DNA from: Pseudomonadales bacterium
GTDB lineage: Bacteria; Pseudomonadota; Gammaproteobacteria; Pseudomonadales; Azotimanducaceae
NCBI GenBank assembly: GCA_022448765.1
Contig: JAKUTI010000104.1
Span: 1-8,574 of the forward strand
Reading direction: 5' to 3'
Length of the DNA stretch: 8,574 bases
In this document: piece by piece, positions 1-7,137 of the stretch
How positions within the stretch are numbered: the stretch's first letter is position 1
Layout of the letters: each line of letters begins with the position of its first letter
Program-made: the position numbers and the translations under genes
The notes under the pieces: generated by a model
What the model saw: the letters and a program-made list of their open reading frames with translations, nothing else
Database searches by the model: none
What the model was told of the DNA's origin: nothing

Positions 1-576
1 ATGCCGATCCAAATGATCAGGCGAGACGTTGAGAACAACAGCAGCGTCGGGAGTTAAGCTCTGCGTTGTCTCTAACTGGAAACTCGAGACCTCCAAAATA
101 TGAATTTCCGCGTTTTCCTCCAAGAGTTGCAACGCTGGCGGTCCAATATTACCTCCAGCAGCAACGTCAAGGCCGGTCGCAGACAGCATTCTTTCCAGTA
201 AAGTTACGACGGTACTCTTGCCGTTGGTGCCCGTAATTCCGACTACTGGGCCCTCTACCGCTTCCATGAACAAATCCAAATCACTGTTCAGTTGGATTCC
301 CTTAGAAAGAGCTTTCGTTACTAGGCAATGATCAAGAGGTATGCCTGGGCTAACGATCAAATGCGAAACCGCGTCAATTGCCAATTCCAAGTCCTTGGGT
401 TTTACCAAAGACGCATGTGGAAAGTTCTTATGAAACGTTTCCCAATTCGGGATCGGACTTTCATCAGTATCAAAGCGCGTATCGTATATGAACAGTTCCT
501 GCTTACCGTGAAGATGTCTGACGCAAGACATCCCACTATGTCCAGCTCCCATAACCAAAACGCCCTTCCCTTTCAT
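1..576 (-). CDS. murD: UDP-N-acetylmuramoylalanine--D-glutamate ligase MurD, 5' part (runs off the window)
   Basis: Cytoplasmic ATP-dependent ligase that adds D-glutamate to UDP-MurNAc-L-Ala in peptidoglycan precursor synthesis. My reverse-strand translation gives 192 codons open to base 1, so the gene continues beyond the window. Visible marks are the N-terminal glycine-rich UDP-binding start (VLVMGAGHSGMS, residues 6-17), the Mur ligase P-loop GTNGKST (116-122), GGNIG (141-145), EVSSFQLE (162-169) and NVSPDHLDRH (183-192). SSFQLE and GGNIG separate MurD from the other Mur ligases. The ATG at 576 overlaps the mraY stop in an ATGA arrangement (4 bases), which fits translational coupling; I see no good Shine-Dalgarno. 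It is the last visible gene of the dcw operon and follows mraY as in most gammaproteobacteria. The identification is firm; the C-terminal domain cannot be judged. Confidence 0.96.
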   Translation of the reverse strand, partial: MKGKGVLVMGAGHSGMSCVRHLHGKQELFIYDTRFDTDESPIPNWETFHKNFPHASLVKPKDLELAIDAVSHLIVSPGIPLDHCLVTKALSKGIQLNSDLDLFMEAVEGPVVGITGTNGKSTVVTLLERMLSATGLDVAAGGNIGPPALQLLEENAEIHILEVSSFQLETTQSLTPDAAVVLNVSPDHLDRH

Positions 577-1661
577 CTTAGTTTCAACGTGGACAAACCG
601 AGCATCACGAGCATTAGCGTAATAATCCAAAATCGAACAATTATTTTGGGTTCCGGCCACCCCTTCAATTCGAAGTGGTGGTGGATAGGTGCCATCCGAA
701 AAACGCGTTTACCAGTGAGTTTGAAGCTGGATACTTGAACGATTACGGAGAAGGCTTCCAGTACGAATAAGCCCCCCATGATTAGAAGGACTATCTCATG
801 TCGAACCATTACTCCGACGGCACCAAGTGCCGAGCCCAGTGCGAGCGACCCCGTATCTCCCATAAAGACTTGGGCTGGGTACGCGTTAAACCATAGAAAG
901 CCCAAACCCGCGCCTATTAATGCACCACAGAACACGGATAGTTCTCCCGCGCCCGGGATGTAAGGAATCTGTAAATACGTCGCAAACTCAATGTTGCCTG
1001 CGAGGTAAGCGATAAGCCCTAAAGCCGCTCCAACGATAACCGTTGGTAAAATCGCCAAGCCGTCCAACCCATCGGTTAGATTTACCGCATTACTCATACC
1101 CACGATCATTAGGTAGCCCAACAAAATGAACCCAAAAGCCCCGAGAGGGATCGATACTGCTTTAAGGAAGGGGATGATCACGGCAGTCTCTGTATCTGAC
1201 GAAGCGGTGTTATAGAGAACCACGGCGGCAGCAATACCGAACACTGATTGGGATACATACTTCCACTTTGCCGATAACCCGTGGCCGGCACCTGATCCCG
1301 AAACCTTTATGTAATCGTCAATCCATCCAACTGCACCGAAAGCGAGCGTGACACACAGCGCGATCTGCACGTATCGGCTACTTAGATCTCCCCAAAGCAG
1401 GGTGGCTGCCAGGATAACTATCAAAATCAAAGCTCCACCCATGGTCGGCGTACCAGCCTTGCTTTGATGGGACCTCGGTCCGTCTTCACGAACCACTTCA
1501 CCAATTTGATGCGTCGACAGTTTGCTAATGACGATCGGGCCGAAGATTAGCGACAAGAACATGGCCGTACCAGCGCTAACCATTGTCCTAAAGGTCAAGT
1601 ACTGAAACACTGCGAAAGCAGATACATACTGGGCCAAATAGTCAGTTAACCAGAGCAACAT
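573..1661 (-). CDS. mraY: Phospho-N-acetylmuramoyl-pentapeptide transferase MraY
   Basis: Integral inner-membrane enzyme that transfers phospho-MurNAc-pentapeptide from UDP to undecaprenyl phosphate, making lipid I. The product has 362 residues, close to the usual 360. Family motifs are present in order: KAGTPTMGG (68-76), the Asp pair in GWIDDY (115-116), NLTDGLDGL (194-202), MGDTGSLALG (267-276) and the HHHFE loop (327-331). About ten hydrophobic segments are evident along the chain, starting near residue 26. The ATG at 1661 shares one base with the murE stop (TGATG), so translation is probably coupled to murE, and the 3' end overlaps murD by four bases. What is odd is the neighbour: murF normally sits between murE and mraY, and here there is no space for it. 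The identification is certain; the start is well supported by the overlap. Confidence 0.98.
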   Translation of the reverse strand: MLLWLTDYLAQYVSAFAVFQYLTFRTMVSAGTAMFLSLIFGPIVISKLSTHQIGEVVREDGPRSHQSKAGTPTMGGALILIVILAATLLWGDLSSRYVQIALCVTLAFGAVGWIDDYIKVSGSGAGHGLSAKWKYVSQSVFGIAAAVVLYNTASSDTETAVIIPFLKAVSIPLGAFGFILLGYLMIVGMSNAVNLTDGLDGLAILPTVIVGAALGLIAYLAGNIEFATYLQIPYIPGAGELSVFCGALIGAGLGFLWFNAYPAQVFMGDTGSLALGSALGAVGVMVRHEIVLLIMGGLFVLEAFSVIVQVSSFKLTGKRVFRMAPIHHHFELKGWPEPKIIVRFWIITLMLVMLGLSTLKLR

Positions 1662-3091
1662 CAGTCTGTTAATCCGAGGAGATTCTTCACGAAATCTCTG
1701 TCGTCAAATACGTTCTTATGCCCATTAATTTCTTGAGTATTCTCGTGCCCCTTACCGGCGATTAGCACGACATCATCGGGCGACGCAGAATTCAGCGCTT
1801 CGAAAACCGCAGCTCCTCGGTCCGGTATTAAGCGATATGCATCCCAGTTCCCAAATCCCTCAACTATTTGCTCATTGATGAAGTCGACTTTTTCTGTGCG
1901 GGGATTATCGGCGGTGACGATCGCCATATCAGATTCGCTCGCAACGGCCGCTCCCATCATGGGCCTCTTGCCTTGATCGCGATCGCCGCCGCAACCAAAT
2001 ACACATATCAATCGCCCGCCCATGTGCATTCGAATAGCAGACAGCGCCATTCTCAATGCATCAGGCGTATGCGCATAATCAACTACTACGGTTGGTCTGC
2101 CATCGACTCGATAGGCCTCCATCCGACCTGGAACACTGGGAAGATGCCCTAGCACGTCAGCAACATCACTTAGGGTGTAACCCCGATAGAGGGCAACTCC
2201 CATAGCGGCCGCGACGTTTGCAACGGAAAACTCTCCAAACATCGGTAGATTAAGGTCTGCGTCTCCCCATTTCGTATACCACTTTCCTCGTATACCTCGC
2301 CTCGTATATTTATCAACAATCCATCTAACTTCCGCGTCTTCGGCAGTACCGTATGTAATACATGTCAATCCGCGAGCTCGCACACGAGACGCAAGTTCTC
2401 GACCAAAAGAGCCATCCACATTTATGACAGCACCCTGCAAACTGCTGTATTGAAACAACTTTGCCTTCGCTTCAGCGTATTGGTTCATGTCGCCGTGGTA
2501 ATCAATATGATCTCGGCTAAGATTCGAAAAAACAGCCATATCGAACATGACGTCAGCTACTCGACTTTGGTCAAGCGCATGCGAACTGACTTCCATGGCA
2601 ACGGACCGCTGTTCCATCGAACAAAGGCATCGTAAACGTTGCTGTACCTTGACCGCATTCTCGGTAGTAAGAAGTGTTGGACGAAGATCCCCAACCGCTC
2701 CCCAACCGATCGTCCCCATGAATCCGGTTTGCTCCATCAGCCCGGCGCAATGGTGCGCAATCGATGTCTTTCCGTTTGTTCCCGTAACTCCAATACAAAA
2801 TATATTCGCGCTCGGTTGATCGTAAAAACGCCCTGCAATTGCGCTCAACCGCTTAGCCAGACTTGGATCAACCACGATCGGAATATCGTACGAACAAGCG
2901 ATTTCATTTTCAGCACACACTGCCACCGCCCCGCGTTGATGGGCCTGATCTACAAAGTCATGGCCATCAAATTGGCTACCCTTGATAGCGATAAATAGAT
3001 CTCCCGGCGTTATTTCCCGTGAGTCGACGCATATTCCATCTATCTGCATAGGGTCAACGTCAGTGCGGTCTAGCATTTCATCAAGCCGCAC
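1661..3091 (-). CDS. murE: UDP-MurNAc-L-Ala-D-Glu:meso-diaminopimelate ligase MurE
   Basis: Cytoplasmic ligase that adds meso-diaminopimelate as the third residue of the peptidoglycan stem. The product has about 477 residues, slightly shorter than the E. coli enzyme. Counted from the GTG start, one sees the N-terminal UDP-binding domain (VDSREITPGDLF, about 22-33), the P-loop GTNGKT (104-109), EVSSHAL (about 167-173), SRDHIDYHGDM (about 192-202), a lysine near 209 that matches the carbamylated lysine of the family, GRMEA plus VVDYAHTPDAL, and DNPR (395-398). DNPR is the signature for meso-DAP rather than L-Lys, so the wall is of the DAP type. Start choice: GTG at 3091 has GGAG seven bases upstream; TTG at 3097 would put GGAG too close, and ATG at 3076 would cut the conserved N-terminal helix. 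The 5' end overlaps ftsI by about 11 bases. It is not fused to MurF. Confidence 0.96.
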   Translation of the reverse strand: MRLDEMLDRTDVDPMQIDGICVDSREITPGDLFIAIKGSQFDGHDFVDQAHQRGAVAVCAENEIACSYDIPIVVDPSLAKRLSAIAGRFYDQPSANIFCIGVTGTNGKTSIAHHCAGLMEQTGFMGTIGWGAVGDLRPTLLTTENAVKVQQRLRCLCSMEQRSVAMEVSSHALDQSRVADVMFDMAVFSNLSRDHIDYHGDMNQYAEAKAKLFQYSSLQGAVINVDGSFGRELASRVRARGLTCITYGTAEDAEVRWIVDKYTRRGIRGKWYTKWGDADLNLPMFGEFSVANVAAAMGVALYRGYTLSDVADVLGHLPSVPGRMEAYRVDGRPTVVVDYAHTPDALRMALSAIRMHMGGRLICVFGCGGDRDQGKRPMMGAAVASESDMAIVTADNPRTEKVDFINEQIVEGFGNWDAYRLIPDRGAAVFEALNSASPDDVVLIAGKGHENTQEINGHKNVFDDRDFVKNLLGLTD

Positions 3092-4814
3092 GGCCAAACT
3101 CCGTATCCGAGCCTTCGTCTCTGTTACCTATAAACTTTCCCGGGGCGACGCCCAGTATCCTCAATGACCTTGCCAAAATTCGGGAAAAGACCGGAGCGGC
3201 AACATCTCCACCTCCTATTGCTTGGCCGAGGGGTTCATTAATTATCACCACGACAACGGCCTTCGGATCATGGGACGGTGCCATGCCGGCAAATAACGCA
3301 ACATGACGCGTGTCGTCATATTTCCCAGATTTGATCTTCCGCGTCGTCCCCGTTTTACCAGCAACATCAAAACCAGGAACTCGTGCTCTAGGCGCGGTTC
3401 CCTTTGTCGTAGCAACGCCTTCCATCATGCGAATTAGGGACTCGACATCCGTTTCTTCGAAGACCCTCTCGTCCGACGTGTGCGGTAACCCTCTTACTAA
3501 GTTTACCTGGCGCCGAACACCCCCCGAAGCGATCGTTAGATAGCTTTGTGCGAGCTGCATCGCCGAGGCCGTAACACCATATCCGTATGCCAAAGATGCT
3601 CGGACGATCGGGCTACCGATTTCCCGATCAGTTAGAACGCCCGAGACCTCTCCAGGCAGACCTGTGGCCGGAATGGCGGCCAGGCCAGATCTATGAAAAA
3701 CATCGTGGAGATGAGATCCCTCGAGCCCTAACGCTATTTTTGCAATCCCTACCTGGCTAGACCTAGCAAGAATTTCCGATAGGGTGATTCGACCACGATT
3801 AAGCGGATCTTCGACCATTTTTCGACCCACCAACAAGTACCCAGGCGACGTATCAATGACAGTGTCGGGCCTATAATTACCGGTCTCCAACGCCGCCAAG
3901 ATAGCGAAAGGTTTAACCGTGGAACCCGGTTCATAAAGATCTGTGATCGCGCGATTGCGCATGCTATCGAAATCAAGTTCTCCGACCCTGTTCGGGTTAT
4001 AAGACGGTTGATTTACGAGCGCCAGTACATCCCCCGTTTGAACGTCTAGTACTACAACACTCCCCGATCGTGCGCCACTGTGTTCAACAGCTGCTTTGAG
4101 TTCGCGATAGGCTAGAAATTGAAGGCGAAGATCAATACTCAGTTCGATATCGTCCCCAAAATCCGGGGCATCGAAAAAATCTAGATCGCGTATCCGCTGT
4201 CCCTTTCGATCTCTGAGGATGCGTTTCGACCCGGGCACGCCTCGCAGAACATGGTCCATCGAAAGCTCAACACCTTCTTGCCCTACGTCATCTATGTCTG
4301 TTCTACCAACAACGTGGGCCGATATTTCTCCCGAAGGGTAAAAACGGCGGTATTCGTTCTTAAACCGGATTCCGGGTACGGCAAGAGAAACTAGAGAACT
4401 TGCAAGCGCTGGACCAACGCCCCGCGCCAAGTATACGAACTGGCCCGGATTGCTTTTCGCCAATCGCTTTTTCAGTCGATCGACGGGTCGCCCAAGGACC
4501 TCCGCGACTAGTTCCAGTTCTCGATCTTCAAGCCTGTCCACAGTTGGATCCGTCCAAACCGATACCATCGGCGTACTGACTGCGAGCGGGTCACCGTTGC
4601 GATCGGAAATGATTCCACGGTGAGCCCGAATGTCAGCTATTCGGGTTGCCCGGGCTTCCCCTTCATTCTGCAGAAACTTACGTTCGGTCACCGCCAAGAA
4701 ACTAGAACGACCGACCAAAGACAACAGCACGAGTGCGAATACTCCTACCAAAACGAAATGACGATGAGGACTCACGGTTCTTTCCGATTGAGTGCTAACG
4801 ATTCCTCTTCCCAT
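3081..4814 (-). CDS. ftsI: Septal peptidoglycan transpeptidase FtsI (penicillin-binding protein 3)
   Basis: Class B penicillin-binding protein: a periplasmic DD-transpeptidase anchored in the inner membrane, which cross-links septal peptidoglycan with FtsW. The 577-residue product has a short basic cytoplasmic tail, one membrane segment (about 20-42, ending in GRSSFLAV) and the class B dimerisation domain from about 60 (RGIISDRNGDPLAVS). The transpeptidase domain follows, with the catalytic STVK (Ser298, Lys301), a second motif reading SSQ (352-354) and KTGT (487-490). GGGDVAAPVFSRI lies near the C-terminus. E. coli has SSN in the second motif, so Gln354 replaces the usual Asn. The start is uncertain: ATG at 4814 overlaps ftsL by 43 bases, while GTG at 4775 overlaps the ftsL stop by four bases (GTGA) with GGAAAG just upstream and would give 564 residues with a very short tail. 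Function is not in doubt; PbpA/MrdA is excluded by context. Confidence 0.96.
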   Translation of the reverse strand: MGRGIVSTQSERTVSPHRHFVLVGVFALVLLSLVGRSSFLAVTERKFLQNEGEARATRIADIRAHRGIISDRNGDPLAVSTPMVSVWTDPTVDRLEDRELELVAEVLGRPVDRLKKRLAKSNPGQFVYLARGVGPALASSLVSLAVPGIRFKNEYRRFYPSGEISAHVVGRTDIDDVGQEGVELSMDHVLRGVPGSKRILRDRKGQRIRDLDFFDAPDFGDDIELSIDLRLQFLAYRELKAAVEHSGARSGSVVVLDVQTGDVLALVNQPSYNPNRVGELDFDSMRNRAITDLYEPGSTVKPFAILAALETGNYRPDTVIDTSPGYLLVGRKMVEDPLNRGRITLSEILARSSQVGIAKIALGLEGSHLHDVFHRSGLAAIPATGLPGEVSGVLTDREIGSPIVRASLAYGYGVTASAMQLAQSYLTIASGGVRRQVNLVRGLPHTSDERVFEETDVESLIRMMEGVATTKGTAPRARVPGFDVAGKTGTTRKIKSGKYDDTRHVALFAGMAPSHDPKAVVVVIINEPLGQAIGGGDVAAPVFSRILARSLRILGVAPGKFIGNRDEGSDTEFGRAA

Positions 4815-5107
4815 CCTCGTACCACCGCCGTCACTTTTTCGGGAAAAAGCATGTTCAGGTGTTTTTGCGCAATGCGATCCACATTTTGGTAGGACAGCAA
4901 GGTGCCGCGCTCCAGCAGTAAACGGCTGTATTCTTGCAGCAACCTATCTTGGACCTCTTGGTTGCTGGTAAGTTCGTGAAAGAGCGCCCGACGATCATCC
5001 GTCACATGAACAACCTGGATTCCGCTTGCTGCTACTCCGAGCAGCCCAAGACTCCCGATAAAGAACCACACGAGTTCGCGGAAACGCGTTCTTGACGAAT
5101 TATTCAA
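4772..5107 (-). CDS. ftsL: Cell division protein FtsL
   Basis: Small bitopic inner-membrane protein that forms the FtsQLB complex and activates FtsWI at the division site. The 111-residue product has a basic N-terminal tail (RTRFRE), one membrane helix (about 12-32) and a periplasmic coiled-coil-prone stretch (about 38-70, rich in Leu, Glu and Arg). The C-terminal part, with NVDRIAQKHLNMLFPE (about 75-90), is the FtsL-type ending. Sequence conservation in this family is low, so the call rests equally on position between rsmH and ftsI. The start is probably TTG at 5107, overlapping the rsmH stop by eight bases, with GGTGG upstream; there is no ATG before the membrane segment, and the next candidate, GTG at codon 13, would remove the basic tail. 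A weak start could keep FtsL levels low. Confidence 0.92.
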   Translation of the reverse strand: MNNSSRTRFRELVWFFIGSLGLLGVAASGIQVVHVTDDRRALFHELTSNQEVQDRLLQEYSRLLLERGTLLSYQNVDRIAQKHLNMLFPEKVTAVVRGWEEESLALNRKEP

Positions 5108-6038
5108 TTCGTTCCACCACCTGCAACAAAGCGCTTCGAGACCTCGGATTCACGCTCGTTTCTGAAAGTTCAGGTCGTTTTGCTTTGATCACATAGACGG
5201 CGCGCCCAGAAGGCGTACCGCGTACAGGTAATCTTCGGGGTGTTAATGGCCGCACAAGAGCTTGGAATTTTTTTCTCACAGCCGCATGTTCTAAGCTGTG
5301 GAATGACAGTACTCCTATCCGTCCGCCACAGACTAAATGATGGAACCCCGCTTCAATGCCACGACTTAGTTCGGCAAGTTCATCATTAATATGCATTCGC
5401 ACCGCTTGAAATACCCGGGTGGCTGGATGTTTTCTGGGATCAGGGCGGAATCGAGCATTGTTAACAGCGCTAACTAATTCTCCGGTGGTATGCAACGGCC
5501 TTCTATTTAGTATCGATCTCGCAATTGACCGGGCATTTTTTTCGTCGCCCAGTTCACTCAATACTGCTACAAGCTCGCGAAACCCTACTCGGTTAAGCCA
5601 GGAAGCAGCACTCTCTCCAGTCTCTGGATCCATCCGCATATCAAGCGGACCGTTGCGCATAAAGCTAAATCCCCGAGCCGGGTCGTCCAGCTGGGGAGAT
5701 GAGACTCCAAGATCCATCATTAGACCGCTCAGCTGATCGCTCTGATTACCAGACAATATCGAACCCAATTCGCCGAAAACCCCGTGCTCCGCATGCACAC
5801 GGGAGTCTTCTCTCGACAAAGTAACAGCGGCGTGAAAAGCATCAGGGTCGCGATCAAGTGCCACGAGGGAAGCCTTAGACGAAAGCTTTTTTAAAAGGGC
5901 GCGTGCGTGGCCTCCGCGTCCAAAGGTGGCATCAAGGTAAATCCCATCCGGGTCAGTAATAACTGCGTCAACCAAGTCATCTTGCAACACTGGTACGTGT
6001 TGATTTACTTCCGTTTCGTTTCTATACCGACAAACCAT
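5100..6038 (-). CDS. rsmH: 16S rRNA (cytosine(1402)-N(4))-methyltransferase RsmH (MraW)
   Basis: SAM-dependent methyltransferase that makes the N4 methylation of C1402 in the decoding centre of 16S rRNA; RsmI, also in this window, adds the 2'-O-methyl to the same nucleotide. From ATG 6038 the product has 312 residues, the family's usual length. Motifs: HVPVL near the start, the SAM loop TFGRGGH (38-44), DLGVSSPQLD (109-118), GPLDMRMD (130-137), HPATRVFQA (204-212), LSFHSLE (about 244-250) and NPRSRSA near the C-terminus. The residue after SFHSLE is His where Asp is common. The ATG lies inside mraZ (overlap 17 bases); a GTG at 6047 would add three residues, and there is no start after the mraZ stop. 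It is the second gene of the dcw operon. Confidence 0.96.
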   Translation of the reverse strand: MVCRYRNETEVNQHVPVLQDDLVDAVITDPDGIYLDATFGRGGHARALLKKLSSKASLVALDRDPDAFHAAVTLSREDSRVHAEHGVFGELGSILSGNQSDQLSGLMMDLGVSSPQLDDPARGFSFMRNGPLDMRMDPETGESAASWLNRVGFRELVAVLSELGDEKNARSIARSILNRRPLHTTGELVSAVNNARFRPDPRKHPATRVFQAVRMHINDELAELSRGIEAGFHHLVCGGRIGVLSFHSLEHAAVRKKFQALVRPLTPRRLPVRGTPSGRAVYVIKAKRPELSETSVNPRSRSALLQVVERIE

Positions 6039-6480
6039 CCAAATCACTTAAATTGCCGAAGCTGCTTTCGCGCGTGACCGTCAGCCACTCCTCTCTTCGG
6101 GTCCTCCAGATTTGTTCATCCCATATCTCGAGTTTGTTAGTTTGACCCATCAGTACGATTCGCTTTTCCAATCCTCCGTATTCTCTGAGCATCGAAGGAA
6201 TGAGAACGCGTCCCTGCGAATCCATTTCCACGTCGGTCGCATGACCAATGAGCAAGCGTTGCAAAAGCCTTGCGGACGACCCGATATTTGAAAGTGCCTC
6301 AAGTCGGCGCTGCACTTCCTCCCAGTCTCCAAGCGAATACAAGAGCACGCATGTTTCGTTGGGATCGATCGTTGCGACCAGCAAGTTTCCTGCGCGCTGC
6401 ACGGCTTCATCTCGAAACCGTGTGGCCAGTGCCATCCGACCACGCGAGTCCATTGTTACGCTTGCAACGCCTCGAAACAT
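6022..6480 (-). CDS. mraZ: Transcriptional regulator MraZ
   Basis: DNA-binding protein of the SpoVT/AbrB fold that in E. coli represses its own dcw operon by binding TGGG direct repeats in front of mraZ. The product has 152 residues, the same as E. coli MraZ, begins with the typical MFRG and carries the two expected swapped-hairpin copies: DSRGRMALATRFRD (11-24) and DSQGRVLIPSMLRE (87-100). RLLIGHATD (75-83) and LEIWDE (117-122) also match the family. In the first copy Ala replaces the proline usually seen before the T-R-x-R part. It is the first gene of the cluster, about 66 bases downstream of TGGG boxes that are its likely operator, so autoregulation is expected. The Shine-Dalgarno is weak (GAGA about ten bases upstream). 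Confidence 0.97.
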   Translation of the reverse strand: MFRGVASVTMDSRGRMALATRFRDEAVQRAGNLLVATIDPNETCVLLYSLGDWEEVQRRLEALSNIGSSARLLQRLLIGHATDVEMDSQGRVLIPSMLREYGGLEKRIVLMGQTNKLEIWDEQIWRTRREEWLTVTRESSFGNLSDLDGLSV

Positions 6481-6546
6481 ACAATTGAGATCTCAGACAA
6501 AAGTCCTTAACTACCCCGGCAATTAAACCAACTTTAACCTGATTTC

Positions 6547-6571
6547 CCCATTTATTCCCACAGAAAACCCG
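6547..6571 (-). promoter_or_regulatory. Putative MraZ operator: TGGG direct repeats
   Basis: On the minus strand TGGGA and TGGGG begin at 6560 and 6550, exactly ten bases apart (5-base boxes with a 5-base spacer). A weaker CGGG begins at 6571, eleven bases ahead. TGGGN boxes with 5-base spacers upstream of mraZ are the known E. coli MraZ binding site. Here they cover the expected transcription start of the promoter just upstream, which would let MraZ block initiation. The assignment is by motif and position only; the third box is off register by one base. Confidence 0.7.
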
Positions 6572-6600
6572 ACCCTAGGTTTGGACGTTAAGTTTGTCAA
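6572..6600 (-). promoter_or_regulatory. Sigma70-like promoter of the dcw operon
   Basis: On the minus strand a perfect -35 hexamer, TTGACA (6600-6595), is followed after 17 bases by TAGGGT (6577-6572), which keeps the first two and the last base of the -10 consensus. Transcription would start near 6564-6566, giving a leader of about 85 bases before mraZ. The start falls inside the TGGG boxes. The region upstream (6601-6680) is AT-rich and may help polymerase binding. Confidence 0.65.
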
Positions 6601-6774
6601 GGACCTATAACAGCTAACCCTTAGATAACTAAGGAAAAATTTGGATCTACGGACAATCTAATATGACCATTTTCGGGTGTATATCTATTACAAATAGGAG
6701 GTAAAAGTCTTTTCCTAGAAAGTACTTTAACTTGGTATCGTCGATGAATAGCGAAGCGGGTTCTTGCTGCGAAC
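6601..6774. other. AT-rich intergenic spacer between rnpB and the mraZ promoter
   Basis: I see no convincing gene here on either strand. An inverted repeat, CCTTAG-ATAA-CTAAGG, lies at 6619-6634, 18 bases upstream of the -35 element. It lacks a T-run on its 3' side on the minus strand, so it does not look like a terminator for rnpB; a regulator site is possible but unproven. On the plus strand AGGAGGT occurs at 6697-6703 with no start codon at a suitable distance. Together with the promoter, the operator and the leader this makes about 300 bases without coding sequence. Confidence 0.6.
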
Positions 6775-6781
6775 AAAAAAA

Positions 6782-7126
<345 letters not shown>

Positions 7127-7137
7127 TCACGAGCGTA

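Noticed and set aside
328..738. Plus-strand open frame of 136 codons
   Set aside because: It is the antisense shadow of murD and mraY, both of which have complete family motifs on the other strand.
6697..6703. AGGAGGT on the plus strand as a ribosome binding site for a small gene
   Set aside because: No start codon lies at a workable distance, and the frames downstream run into the rnpB antisense strand.
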